From: Rostrohypoxylon terebratum
Taxonomy: Eukaryota > Ascomycota > Sordariomycetes > Xylariales > Hypoxylaceae
Assembly (NCBI GenBank): GCA_022497145.1
Contig: MU385861.1
Coordinates: forward strand, 3,934 to 67,933
Reading direction: 5' to 3'
DNA length: 64,000 nt
A model generated the notes under the pieces. The model was not told the DNA's origin, did not search any database, and saw only the letters and a program-made list of their open reading frames with translations. Positions within the stretch are counted from its first letter, which is position 1. Each line of letters opens with the position of its first letter. The position numbers and the translations under genes were made by a program. Positions 39,788 through 51,263 of the stretch are shown one piece after another.

Positions 39788-41692
39788 TTACATCATTCCT
39801 CCCATGCCACCCATTCCGCCCATTCCGCCCATACCTCCCATGCCACCGGCAGACTTCTCTTCCGGAGCCTCGACAATGGCAACTTCGGTGGTGCCTAGTA
39901 GTGATGCGACACCGCTAGCGTCCACTAGACCAGTTCGGACAACCTTAAGAGGGTCAAGGATACCGGCATGGATCATGTCAACGTACTCTCCCTTGGCGCT
40001 GTCGAATCCCTTGTTGAAGTCGCTGCCGAATTCATCCATGAGCTTGCCAACAACTACGGAGCCTTCCAAACCAGCGTTCTCAACAATTGTCCTGGCTGGT
40101 CGGGTGATGGCGTTCTTGACAATGCTCACACCGAGTTGCTGATCAAAGTTGGCAGGCTTGACATCCTTGAGAGCGTTGCTAGCAGCCTTGAGAAGAGCAG
40201 TGCCACCACCGGGCAGAATACCTTCCTCAACAGCGGCACGGGTAGCATTCAAAGCATCGACAAAGCGATCCTTCTTCTCACCGACCTCGACCTCAGAAGA
40301 GCCACCAACCTTGATAACAGCGACACCACCAGAGAGCTTAGCGAGACGCTCCTGAAGCTTCTCCTTTTCGTACTCGGAAGTGGAAGGGTCAGCCATGACG
40401 CCACGGATCTGCTCGCATCGCTGAGCAATGGAGTCCTTGGTGCCCTCACCGTTAAGGATGATAGTATCCTCCTTAGTGATGGTGATAGAGCCAGTAGAAC
40501 CAAGCATGTCGGGGGTGGCCTTCTCCAACTTGATGTCGAGCTCATCAGTGAAGACGGTACCATTGGTGAGGACAGCAATATCGCCAAGGATCGACTTTCG
40601 GTTGTCACCAAAGCCGGGAGCCTTGACGGCAGCAACCTGGAGTTGGCCACGGAGCTTGTTCAAGATGCAGACAGCCAAAGCCTCGCCATCAATATCCTCA
40701 GCAATGATAACAAGAGGTCGTCGCAATTGAGTGGAAGCCTCAAGAGCAGGGATGATATCTTGTACAGCAGAGATCTTCTTCTCGGAGAGGAGGATCAGGG
40801 GCTTCTCAAACTCGACCTTCTGCGCCTTGGAGTCCGTGATGAAGTAAGGAGAGACGTAGCCACGGTCGAATCGCATACCCTCAGTGACTTCTAATTCGTC
40901 GTTCATCGTCTTTCCTTCCTTGACGGTGATAACACCCTCCTTGCCGACCTTCTCCATGGCATTAGCAATTAACTTGCCAATGTGGGTGTCTCCGTTAGCG
41001 CTGATAGTGGCGACCTGAGCGACTTCTTCGCTGGTCGTAATATCCCGCTTGTTCTTCTGTAGATACTCAACGACAGCATCGACAGCCGCCTGAGTACCAC
41101 GTCGCAAATCCATGGGGTTGCAGCCGGCAGCGACATTCTTAACAGTTTCAGAGAAGATAGCCCTGGCCAAAACGGTAGCGCTTGTAGTTCCATCACCAGC
41201 AGATTCGTTTGTCTTGGATGCGACGTCTTGTAATAGTTTTGCGCCTAGGTTTTCGAATTTGTCTTGTAAGCTAATAGCCTTTGCGACGGTAACACCATCT
41301 GTAAATATCCCAGTTAGTTAATTTGATTGTAGACATATTTTAAGTCCAGCACATACCCTTTGTGATCTTGGGAGAACCGTAGCTGGACTCAATCAAGACA
41401 TTTCGGCCTTTGGGGCCAAGTGTGGTGGCAACGGCTTTGGCGAGGGTCTCAACACCAGCAAGCAAGGAAGCTCGGCCTTCAACACCAAATTTCAATTCCT
41501 GCAGTTTGCATAGTCAGTATCTTATACAGCATAGTATCGCAAAAGTCCGGTTGAACTGAAGCGCAAAGGGGCCAATATACCAACCTTGTGAGCAAATCGA
41601 ACTTGTTGCGAGAGTCCCGCAGCCCGGTATTTGTTAGCAGCAGCCGAGGATAGGACGGAAGTCCGCGCTCGGGAGGAAAGAGCACGCTGCAT
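39788..41692 (-). CDS. hsp60: Mitochondrial chaperonin Hsp60
   Basis: Exons 41692-41585, 41498-41357 and 41298-39788 (586 residues; introns 86 and 58 nt). Exon 1 is the mitochondrial presequence (MQRALSSRARTSVLSSAAAN). The chaperonin follows: ELKFGVEGRASLLAGVETLA, TTLGPKGRNVLIE, DGVTVAKAI, the ATP-site NESAGDGTTSATVLARAI, KAPGFGDNRKSI, RAAVEEGILPGGGTAL, and the C-terminal GGM repeat ending MGGMM. Group I chaperonins fold matrix proteins as double heptameric rings with Hsp10. All signature blocks are present and uninterrupted. A 308-codon open frame lies on the opposite strand (39968-40894) and is a shadow. Confidence 0.97.
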
Positions 41693-42360
41693 TGCGACCG
41701 TAGTATTTGCAAATTAAGTAGTAGGATTAAAGAATATATCACTACCTGGCTACAGATTACAAAAGCGAAAGGAAGAAGAGAGGTTCCTTAAGAAAGAATT
41801 GTCTTGGGTGAAGGCGTTGGATATTTGAGTTTGGAGACCTGGGGAAGAAAAGCTTCAAAAAATTTAATCGTCCAATGACGAAGGAACCGGCCAGAAGCCG
41901 AAGCTCGTGGGCGCTAGCCACAATAGGCATAGCGGTACCGCAGCTAATGGACCCATAGAAATTCGTAGAACTTGATTGTTGCAATTCTAGACTTTGATGC
42001 TGTATTTGGTTTATTCCATTAAAAATGTACTATTATGTTGTGTTATTCTGAATTTACTGTACACCTGCGCATCCAATGGCCATTCGTAATTAAATTGATA
42101 ATTATTGGTCGCAGAAATGCTATCCCATGTAGCATTGGGTACAATACGCCCTTTGAAGTTTGACGTGAGACAAGACAAAGAATAAGGTTTTGGCTAGATT
42201 TGTCAGCGTCAACTCTCTTGTATGACCAGTCTGCCAGACTGCCAGTGTATGGTTTAGCCAGAAATACAGAGTGCACCTACTCAAATTGCTTTTAATGTGT
42301 ATACCTACCAGACGGATAGACCTTCCTCATTACGAAGTACACTAAACTCAACTCTTCACT
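41693..42360. promoter_or_regulatory. Divergent promoter region hsp60-SDR
   Basis: Contains GAAGAAAAGCTTC near 41844, which loosely recalls heat-shock element half-sites; the match is weak. No gene seen. Confidence 0.3.
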
Positions 42361-43240
42361 ATGGCAACCGCTAAAACCATCGTAGCAACTGGTGCTACTT
42401 CAGGCTTGGTAAGCAAATCTCAAAAAAAAAAAAAAAGATACACTTTATTATGAGTCCTTCTAATTTCTATATTGCGTGTCTTTAGGGGTTCGAAGTAGTT
42501 AAGCAGCTTCTTACGCAAAAACGACCGCACAAGTTCATCCTTGGGGCTAGAGATGCCAAGACAGCTCAAGCAGCGTTTGATGGACTCAAGTATGATAAGC
42601 GACACAACTTGACTATCTTTCCGCTAGAGTTATCAAATCTTAAGACAGTCAAGACATTTTCTCGGCTGGTTCTTGAGAAACTCGGAAAAGGCAAGGTCGA
42701 CTACCTGCTACTCAATGCAGCGATAGCAAAGAATGCTGATGAGCCTGGCCCTCATGGTTCAAAGTGGAGTGAACCATACATTGTGAACCATCTTTGTAAG
42801 AAATCATGATACAACTTTCATCAGCTCAGCATTATCTCATTCATTTGCTTCGAAAGAAGTTAGAGGCATCACGATCGCGCATTGTGGTGATCTCAAGTGG
42901 AGCCGTGCGAGGGGTTGAGGATACTAGTCTCCTTGATAATGACGTCAAAGGAGCTTCCAAAACAGAACGCAGCGTTTACAGCGCCACAAAGTTCATTCAA
43001 CTTCTTGGAGCCCACTGGTGGCGTCGCGAACTGCTGGAAGAATGCGATGTCGTTGCCGTCTCGCCTGGCTTAGTTCCCGGCACCGGACTCTCTAGAGGTA
43101 CTCGCATGCAAATGCCCCTGAATCACCCGGACGCCAAGACCATCCCCGAAGGTGCTCAAAGTATCCTCCGTGCATTCACGCGCGATGATTTCCCTGAAGA
43201 CCCTTTCCGGATCTTCTTAACAAGCTGGGGCGAATGGTGA
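42361..43240 (+). CDS. Short-chain dehydrogenase, possibly interrupted by TGA
   Basis: Exons 42361-42408, 42486-42795 and 42825-43240 (257 residues). The classical SDR motifs are present: TGATSGLGFEV (cofactor glycines, across intron 1), LLLNAAIA, VVISSGAVRG and YSATKFIQL (YxxxK). Intron 1 is ordinary (77 nt). Intron 2 would be only 29 nt (GTAAG to CATCAG), too short for normal fungal splicing, yet the frame cannot continue without it. The frame stops at TGA 43238-43240 right after FLTSWGEW. The same frame stays open for 38 more codons to TAA 43355-43357 (PVDNYKLSLDMKLQDKWSPS, then KDKVEKEEGL), which looks like the family's usual C-terminal tail. TGG to TGA decay or stop readthrough is likely. 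Confidence 0.7.
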
Positions 43241-43357
43241 CCCGTAGATAATTATAAGCTTAGCTTGGATATGAAGTTACAAGACAAGTGGTCGCCGAGT
43301 AAGGATAAGGTCGAAAAGGAAGAAGGCTTGATGGCAGCAAGTCGGCGTCCGAAATAA

Positions 43358-43737
43358 CGAGTGTTTCAAGGAGCAACATTCCGAGAGCCGCGATCTCACA
43401 GTATCCGAATCCTGCCGGATACGGACCCTTGGCACGATGGCATGCGGCGCCCATCTGTCCTTGGTGTCTTCAATCATCTTACATCATCATCTAGATACCG
43501 ACAAAAAATAATAATTGTCAGCATCATTGATGGGAAAGCTAGATGTATTTTTTTTCCAAAGAGAATTTATGATTTCCTGGAGCGCTGATGCCAGATTGAA
43601 TGTTCAGCAGAATGCAATCTATGACAGAAATATAGTACAAATGTTCCCCTTAGGTGAGCGCAGGTCATCATCCTCTCACGAGCGGTCTTGGACATCTTAC
43701 ATGACCACCCAATCCTGGGTAGGGATTTCGAAGATGG
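43358..43737. other. Convergent intergenic region
   Basis: Between the SDR tail and the MFS 3' end. Nothing else seen. Confidence 0.5.
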
Positions 43738-45895
43738 TTAATTGTGAGTATTCTCAATGTCGGTCACTTTCTTCGATAGATCCTTCATTCCATACTCTGT
43801 CTCTAGCTCCGTTCGCAGAGGGATCTCCTTCTCAAGGAAAACCAGCAGTGCAGCGAGACCACCGAATGCAACGGCTACTTCAAAAACTAGCTTTAGTGCA
43901 TCGCGATACACGCTCACAATCTCCCTTTGTAATGGTTGAGGAAACGAGATCACGAAGCTCGCTGAACCATATTGGTACGCACTGCAACGGTCAATTAACG
44001 ACTGCATCTTTAGACAATGCGTGATCTTGGAACCAGAAACAGGAAACGGAAAACTTCCTCGCCGTTGGCCAAGAGCCCTTGGACTCCAGAATCAGAGACT
44101 CGCGGTAACAGCTCGTTGATACGATTGTTGAAAATGACGCTCGGGATAGCAACGCCCCACACATTTCCGAATGTCCGTATGAAGCACCAAGACGCCGTGG
44201 CGGTCGCCTGGTCTGATTCAGGTGCAGGAGCTTGGAACGCTGGTAGTTGGGTGTTGAGCACCATACCCGCGCAAAGCGCAGCAATGGACTGAAAGACGGC
44301 CCATTCCGCCTTGGGGGAGTTCTCGTCTAGGTACGCGAATAGGCCGATGCCAAGAGTGAACATCGCGAACCCGGCCAAGTGTAAGGGTCGATATTTGCCC
44401 CAACGGGAAAGAGCGATTGCCGATATAGCAGCCCCAGGGATGCCGACGAGGGACTGTGGTAGAAGAGCGACGCCGGAGTAGGACGGGCTATACAGCTTCA
44501 CAGCCTGGAAGTATACAAGCATGAAGTACACAATCTATAATCCTCTAGTTAATCAAACGCTTGATTAAGTATATGTCCGCACTGCGATAAACTAGAAAAT
44601 CACCTACCCAATACAGTAGAGCAGAATTGAGGAACGTGTTGACACTGACGATGACCGAAGTCCGGTTATTGAACAATCGCGGCGGCATAACGGGCTCAGC
44701 TGACCATCCCCATTGCTCGTACACCGCGAAGAGCCCAAAGCCAAAGATACCGAGGACCAAAGGGACTAGGACGTTCCACGCACCCCACGGATATTGTACT
44801 CCGCCCACTGTCAAGGCCCACAGGATGGCGACAGTTGAAGCCATGAGGATGCTGTTACCCATCAAGTCAAGACGCTTCAGCTTTTGCGTAAACGACATCT
44901 CCTTGTTATAGTTGACGTGGAGCGAGAAGTATAGAACGACCAAGGCGACACCCCCTATCGGGAGGTTCATGTAGAAGACCCATCTCCAGGTTGTGACCTG
45001 CACGATCGAACCGCCAATGAAGGGACCCAGAGTCGTTCCGATGCCGTAAATGGCTAGGATAACCACGACGTAGTTGCCACGCTGCCGCAAGGGGACTAGA
45101 TCCGAAATGATGATATCTAAAGACTTGTCAGTCCAAGGAGTCTGCTTATATAATATTATCCGTATTATGTAATACACTCGGATTATGTAAAGAAAAAGGG
45201 TTACGTAAGGAATGATTATGTAAGAGCTGTGTTATGTAAGGTTTCAGATTGAGAAAAACACTTGATTACATAGCAGTAAAGATTATGTAAAGCATTGGAT
45301 TACATAAGGATTGAATTATGGAACGATTATGTAACTCACCAGCAGCCATGATAATGCCCCCGGATCCGAGTCCTTGAACGGCACGGCCAGCAATGAGCAT
45401 GGCACCACTGGTAGCGCCTCCGCATATTCCGCAACTGAGAGTGAAGATCGCTACAACAACGAGAGTCGTCCATCTTCTCCCAAAGACGTTGCAGAGTTGA
45501 CCGAATAGGGGTTGGAACGCAGCGCTTACTCATTGAATTAGTCAGCTAAGTCCCTTTCAAGATTACCTAATTATTAGGTAATATAACTGAGGAAGTTTAG
45601 TTTCTTACCTGCAAACGAAGAACGCGTTCGTGATCCATATATAATTGGCACCAAGCCCTAGTTCGGATACGATGATCGGGGCGGAAGTGGTAACGACTGT
45701 GTTTTCGAAGGCTCCGAGAAGGGTGGTGACGCCCAGACCGATGATGATAGCCCAGAAGCGAAAGTCGCGCTTGAAACTGGCCGGTTCTTTCGTTTCTTCA
45801 TCGTTCTCATGAGAGCTCATGTCGTGTTTTTCTTCAACGTGGATAGGGTGCGAACGTATCGGTTGATGGTCTTCGTGCGTCGGATTTCCGGTCAT
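43738..45895 (-). CDS. MFS drug:H+ antiporter (DHA, 14-TM type)
   Basis: Exons 45895-45609, 45524-45340, 45116-44608, 44534-44041 and 43981-43738 (572 residues, the family's usual size). The start at 45895 (MTGNPTHEDHQPIR) leaves a cytosolic tail; an ATG at 45925 is also possible. Motifs include LGAFENTVVTTSAPII, FGQLCNVFGRRWTTL (motif A region), GRAVQGLGSGGI, YGIGTTLGPFIGGSI and WRWVFYMNLPIGG (motif C-like antiporter signature and TM5-6). Such proteins export toxic or secondary metabolites at the plasma membrane. The last intron has a weak donor (GTTTCT), so that junction is least certain. Intron 2 (45117-45339) is long and filled with short repeats. Its neighbours are an SDR and a Zn2Cys6 factor. 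Confidence 0.85.
45164..45334. repeat. Nine-copy ATTATGTAA motif cluster inside an MFS intron
   Basis: ATTATGTAA occurs exactly at 45164, 45182, 45215, 45282 and 45326, and near-copies at about 45200 (TTACGTAA), 45232 (TTATGTAA), 45264 and 45299 (ATTACATA). Spacing is irregular (roughly 15-35 nt). The last copy abuts the splice donor, whose minus strand reads GTGAGTTACATAAT, so the array may have grown from donor-proximal sequence. Confidence 0.8.
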
Positions 45896-46396
45896 GGCGA
45901 ATGAGTAACGAGTGATACGAGTCAAACAGAGTCACATTCTTCTTCCTTTGGAATCTAGGTATGTCTTCGCTTATGTCTCTTATATGGACCATGTGTTGAG
46001 TCTCCGACGCCGAAAAAGTGGTTCTTGATTGATTCGGAGTCGGGAGCCCCTTCGGCGTCGGTCTAGAATTGCCCTTTTTGGACATGTCTCGTAGAAATCA
46101 ATATGATGATTGGCTAATCCGATAGGAGTTGGTGTTGGTAGCATTCTCTAGGAACCTGATTTCTACCTCGAAAGAAAAGTTTAATCAAACGCAAATAATT
46201 ATTCAATGAACGAATGAGTGATCCATTAACCTTGTGTTTGGTCGAAAAATCAAAATCTGACTTCTATCATAAATATAGACCGTTTACCGAATATCCCTAT
46301 GGTCGCTACGTTCCAAGAACCAAGCCGTGGGATATCTTCAAAGTAAAACGCAACCACATTTTTCTGCACTACTCCTTCTGTAGTAGAACTTAGGCC
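45896..46396. promoter_or_regulatory. MFS promoter region
   Basis: 500 bp between the MFS start and the 3' end of the regulator gene. No specific site recognised. Confidence 0.4.
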
Positions 46397-47893
46397 CTAG
46401 CGCGCGATTTTTTCTCGCAAGAGTTGGCCTGTCATATCGAGAAACATACGTAGCGCCTTGGCGCCCCCCTTTCCATACTGGGGTTGGTATACGAGTTCCT
46501 CCTTAGAAATCATCATCTTGAGTGTTCCATTGATCTCTTCGTCGCTTAACAGACCGTCACAAGCGGACCCGCATTTACTAACTCGGAGTTGCTGGGGTAT
46601 CCCGATTAGGCTTTCTATTCTTTGGAATAAGTTGTTGACGATTTCGAGAAACATTGTGGCTTGAAGATTGCCAGACTCTACAAAAATGTCAGTTCATTGT
46701 TCCACGTAGTTCCATAAAGCTCTTAGGATCCTAGTATATAAACGAGGTTGCGAAAACGTACGAAGAGGCACATCGCCGAAGTCAACTCCGGGGATAGCGC
46801 ATAAAGAAGGGTTATCACTTTTCGAGATCTCTCTGAGAAATTCATAGGTATGTGCGAAAACGATCAAGTACAGCCGTGTGACATGTATATACGATGTGAG
46901 AATAAGTAATAGAGTTGTAGCGTCTAGAGCAGTTGTGGGCTCATGAGTTGATGCATTGGTAGAGGGAGGGTTTGCCAATGTTTGGCCGCTAAGTGCGTGA
47001 TTTTCGAAGACATCTCCTGATGCTGTTGAAACTTGTCCATGCCCGCTGAGTTCTGACCCTTGAGAACTCAAAGTTTTCTCGGACGACGAAGCGGCTGTTG
47101 GTCGTCGAATCGCACCTGAGATACCGCGAAGTATATCTATCAATTCGCGTGTCCCGTCTGTTATACTGTAGATTGGGGTTGAAATATAATCGTTGATGGG
47201 TAAAATAAGAGTCCTGAGAGAAATTTTGGGAGACCCCTGCCCAACTTGGCCCAATATCCTAGCCAGACTTAGGTTTATACTAGAGAGTCGTTGAATATGA
47301 ACTTCTCCCGGAATTGCACTACCAGCCTGAGTGTCTTGATCTTGGGTAGCAATGACGCCGTCTGGGGAAAACGGTACAACTTTATCCCAATGGTTCGCGT
47401 GACATTGTGATTGCGATATGCTTTCTGGGGAAGGCTGTGGCTGGAACGTGGGCGAGCTATTCGCCCTAAGGCCATTATCCGCGAGCCTGCCAGCATTGTT
47501 TGTTGAGGTGTCGAAGAAAGGGAAACCTCCATCGAGAGCATCGCTAGACATCAACCCGTACATCAAAGGGTCCCGCAATTCTCTTAGTTCCGGAGAGAAG
47601 GATAGAGCATGATCGTAATTACCAACAAGTTGAGTAGAAAAGGAGTTGTCGACTCTCTGATTGGCGTTAGAAATCAGATCAAGTTGTTGATGGCCATCAT
47701 GTCGCGCTCGTTTACGCGAACCTAATCCAGTATCGTCTCCTAAAACGTTGCGAAAGCGTAAGGTCGCAGTAGTTTGACATTGAGTATTTGCACGTGTACA
47801 CCGATGACAGCGCTCTTGCCCGGAGTCCCGCAGGCATCTTAGCTTCTGACCCTTGCACCGGTCACAGGCGGATCGACGCGGTGGTAATCCAGA
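46397..47893 (-). CDS. Zn2Cys6 transcription factor, AflR-like architecture
   Basis: Exons 47893-46762 and 46677-46397 (470 residues; 84-nt intron, GTACGT and TTTGTAG). I chose MSGLPPRRSACDRCKGQ because it places the zinc cluster at the N-terminus; the frame is open to an ATG at 47971. The binuclear cluster reads CDRCKGQKLRC, CHRCTRANTQC, followed by a basic GSRKRARH. The middle is Ser/Asn-rich. The C-terminal part (TTLLLILTSYIHVTRLYLIV, then LEIVNNLFQRIESLI) matches the weakly conserved AflR-type regulatory domain. These factors usually control adjacent cluster genes, here perhaps the MFS exporter, SDR, tannase and glycosidase (inference). Confidence 0.85.
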
Positions 47894-49015
47894 CATCACG
47901 GTTTGATCTCTCTGCATGTGGGTATATTCAAGATCTCTCCAGTGCGTTGCTATCAGCAAATCGGTCAACAATCTCGATCGGACACGGTCGTAGATTCGAT
48001 GGATTTGGTAAAACTAGACCGGCGTCAGCTTCAAGGTCCTAGGACTTTGCGGCGCAGCCTGTGCCGCACTCTGCGACTGCGACCGCGACTCATAACGACA
48101 CCCCTGCGCGGGGCTGGGAGATTGTTAATCCCATTCATGATTGTATTTTACGTATTCGTTTTGTCGTCTTTTGAAGGGGCGACATTAGCTAATGAAGTAT
48201 TACGAGGGTTATGAGGGTTGCTCGTTTACGATTTAGCAATAGGACGAAGAGTTTACATTAGGGCATGATTAGGATGATTACCTAGGACCTAGGTAGGTAC
48301 TAAACAACGAGCCCTGGACTTTTCTTTATGCAAGTAAAAAGTGTAAGTACTCGATTGGTGAATTTCAAAAAACGCCTATGAAGCTATAAGGCAAAATCTT
48401 CCTAATGAATGTCTTCAACCCACCAATCTCGCGGGGATTACAAGGCATTTTGCCCTTAAATCCCTTATATTCTTCCTTTCAATACGTAATACCGAGTACA
48501 TTGATGCTACATTCTACAGGGATTCACACGACGTGTATATATATATTTTACTAAGAGATGCAAATATTTACCAATCCATCAATACCATACCTGGTACTTG
48601 CATACGCCGAGCGACCTTAGTACCCATCGTGAGATTTACAAGATTTCAAAATGTCGGTGAGATTTGCGTTACTGGATGAAACCTAGAACTGGCCGGTGAA
48701 TTAAGAGAGAAATACATTTCTCAACCAATTTAGCCCGAATTCTCGGGTGTCGGAGTGTGGGCGGTATAAAACAACGCCGACAGATAGGGCGGGTCTTTCT
48801 ATATCATCCGGTCCCACTCGGACTTCTCAAATAGGGGTCCTTATGATGTTGTATAGGTATGTTACAACGCATACGCTACCATGACGGGCTAGGTCGTTGT
48901 GCTGTGAGCTTGGTTTTGACTAGCCCATCCATGATATATATAGGCCAGCTCTGTCAGAGTCGGCTTGGAGGATATGTGTCTAAGTTCGTGGTTTTGAAAC
49001 CAACTCTCCTTCATT
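47894..49015. promoter_or_regulatory. Divergent promoter region regulator-tannase, 1.1 kb
   Basis: Holds CCTAGGACCTAGGTAGGTAC (48281-48300) and a TATA-like GGTATAAAAC near 48762. Short frames in this stretch are not supported. Confidence 0.45.
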
Positions 49016-50648
49016 ATGTGCAGTCCTTCTACGATACCATATCCGACCCTTCCAGGGATACAATTCACATCACTTGTTACCTCCTTAGTCTCTAATGTCA
49101 CCACCCAAATACCTGAGAGCCTATATGTCAACAACGGTGCCCTTGACATCCAAGGGCTCAGTTATTGTCATGTAACGACTACCTATACCCACACCGGGGC
49201 TTCTGACAACGTCACTATAGATGTGTACCTCCCAATCAAAGGTTGGAATGGAAGAATGCAAGGCATCGGCGGTGGAGGATGGGTAGCTGGAGGTGTTGAT
49301 TTCCCGCTGAGTGCCTATTCTATGCTTGCGGCGGCGGCCGAGGGATACTCAGCTGTGACGACCAATGCTGGCCACTCCTCCCTAAGCCCTTACGACTGGG
49401 TGCTATCGAGTCCTGGTCATGTCAACCATCAATTATTGGAAAATTTTGCCTCCACGTCACTCAACGAACTGTCTATTATCGGAAAGGCAATCACGAAAAG
49501 TTACTTCGGAAAACCACCACATCACTCCTATTTCAGCGGTTGTTCACAAGGGGGCCGACAAGGCATGAAGCTCGCTGAGATGTACCCAACGGCATTCGAC
49601 GGCATAGCGGCTTCAGCTCCTGCGCCCTACCTTACTAGATTGGGAGTCGGCAATCTCTGGCCTCACCTTGTGATGAAAACAATTGGCAAATTTTCAAAGA
49701 ATTGTGAACTCATTGCTATCACCGAGGCTGCGATCGAACATTGCGATGCTCAGGATGGATTGGTTGATGGGGTTATCCTTGATCCGGAAAAATGCGATTT
49801 TGACCCCTTTTCAGTCGTTGGTAACTCTATCAGCTGTAACGATACAGGCATTCTCGAAACCATAGCCATTTCAACTACCGCTGCCAAAGTTGCGAATGCC
49901 ACCTGGGCTGGATCGTCTCTTTGGTGGGGAGTTAAAAAGGGGACAACCCTAGTTAACGAAGATATCGGGTTTGCAACCCTTCCTGGTCTTGCGACGACTA
50001 TCTGTTCTCAGGATGGAACTTGCGTAGGGAAACCAGCCGAGATTGTAACCCAATGGATACAGCTACTTATGGAAAAAGACCCTGATTTCGATGTCTCAAC
50101 TGTCACAGCCACTCGATTCGAAGAATTGTTCCGAGCTGCTGAGGAAGAATATGGGGCAATGTTTGATGTCCAACCTAACTTCAACGCGTTCCGAGATGCA
50201 GGAGGAAAAATTATCACGTACCACGGCTTGGTAAGTATTAAATACATATGTGATTTGATATTGCTTTCTGATTCATAAATCATAGGCCGATACCATCGTT
50301 CCCCCGGATTCCACAACTCACTTTTACAATGAACTTGCAGCGAAAGACACCAAAGTCCATGATTACTATCGTATCTTTGAAGCACCAGGACTTTCTCACT
50401 GTTTCTCTAGCTTTGGGGGATATTACCCGGCCGGCATTTTCAAAGCTCTTGTCTCTTGGGTTGAATCTGACATTGCCCCTGATAAGCTTCCCGCTTCAAC
50501 GCCATCGAAGGATGGGGCAGCACACAATGGTGTTCTGTGCCCGTATCCCCAGAAAGTGCGTTACAGTACGAGCGATGGGTTCTATTGCTGTGGCGATTGG
50601 AAGCTAGGGTGCGAAGAAACAACGGCACGGGTTCACGAAGAACTTTGA
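49016..50648 (+). CDS. Tannase/feruloyl esterase family hydrolase
   Basis: Exons 49016-50230 and 50286-50648 (525 residues; 55-nt intron, GTAAGT and CATAG). The CS-D-HC catalytic arrangement of the tannase family is complete: SGCSQGGRQG (nucleophile with adjacent Cys), LADTIVPP (Asp, straight after the intron) and GLSHC. Cysteine-rich segments and N-glycosylation sites fit an extracellular enzyme that splits ester bonds in tannins or feruloylated polysaccharide. The called ATG gives no signal peptide, and the frame is open only 18 nt further upstream; a small upstream signal-peptide exon is therefore likely but I could not fix it. It converges on a glycosidase gene. Confidence 0.9.
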
Positions 50649-51263
50649 ACTACACGTACTTGGCTCTAGATCTAGTCATTCATATATTCGACATAGGCCA
50701 ATATATGAATGTATGATCTAATTGGCCATTTATAACGTTGTGAAAAATAGGTTGCCTGTTCCTTGAAGAAGTTGACCCTGAGACGCCCCTTTAGCGCTTA
50801 ATTAGGTCCCTAAATCTTTATTTCTATAGCCCTGGAGGAGTCCGTTTTAGTGAGGGTAGCCAAGTTGTAGCGTATCGAATTAGTAGTTGTTGCCCTAACC
50901 TAGGGACACTCTACACACTGGCACAATCGGGGGAGTTTTAGCGAATTAATTTCATAGTGTTCCAAATATAACAGGAACTAAAATTAATTCGTGGATGCAC
51001 TTTGAAAAAGGAATCGAATGATATAGTTTATATCAATAGGAACGTAGAATCTCGAGCCCTAGGTCGTTTAAATCGCCGATAGACAGAGTGCGCTAAATCC
51101 CCTATATTTCTACCGAATTTAGTGGCCCAATACAGTTTCTCTAACACGGTATTTCGTTTTCCACACACTAAAATTTACCGAGTGGCTGCTATAGTCCAGG
51201 CAGCTCATCCACTAGGAAAATGACCCAGTAGTGCGGTCCGGCTTGTACGAGAATAGAGCCAGA
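50649..51263. other. Convergent intergenic region
   Basis: Contains an inverted GCGAATTAATTT / AAATTAATTCG pair near 50940-50990. No gene seen. Confidence 0.4.

Noticed and set aside
39968..40894. 308-codon open frame on the plus strand
   Set aside because: It lies wholly antisense to the hsp60 coding exon; long antisense frames arise from hsp60 codon bias, and no domain is seen.
41840..41900. Heat-shock elements upstream of hsp60
   Set aside because: GAA/TTC half-sites are present but not in the regular 5-bp spacing of a convincing element.
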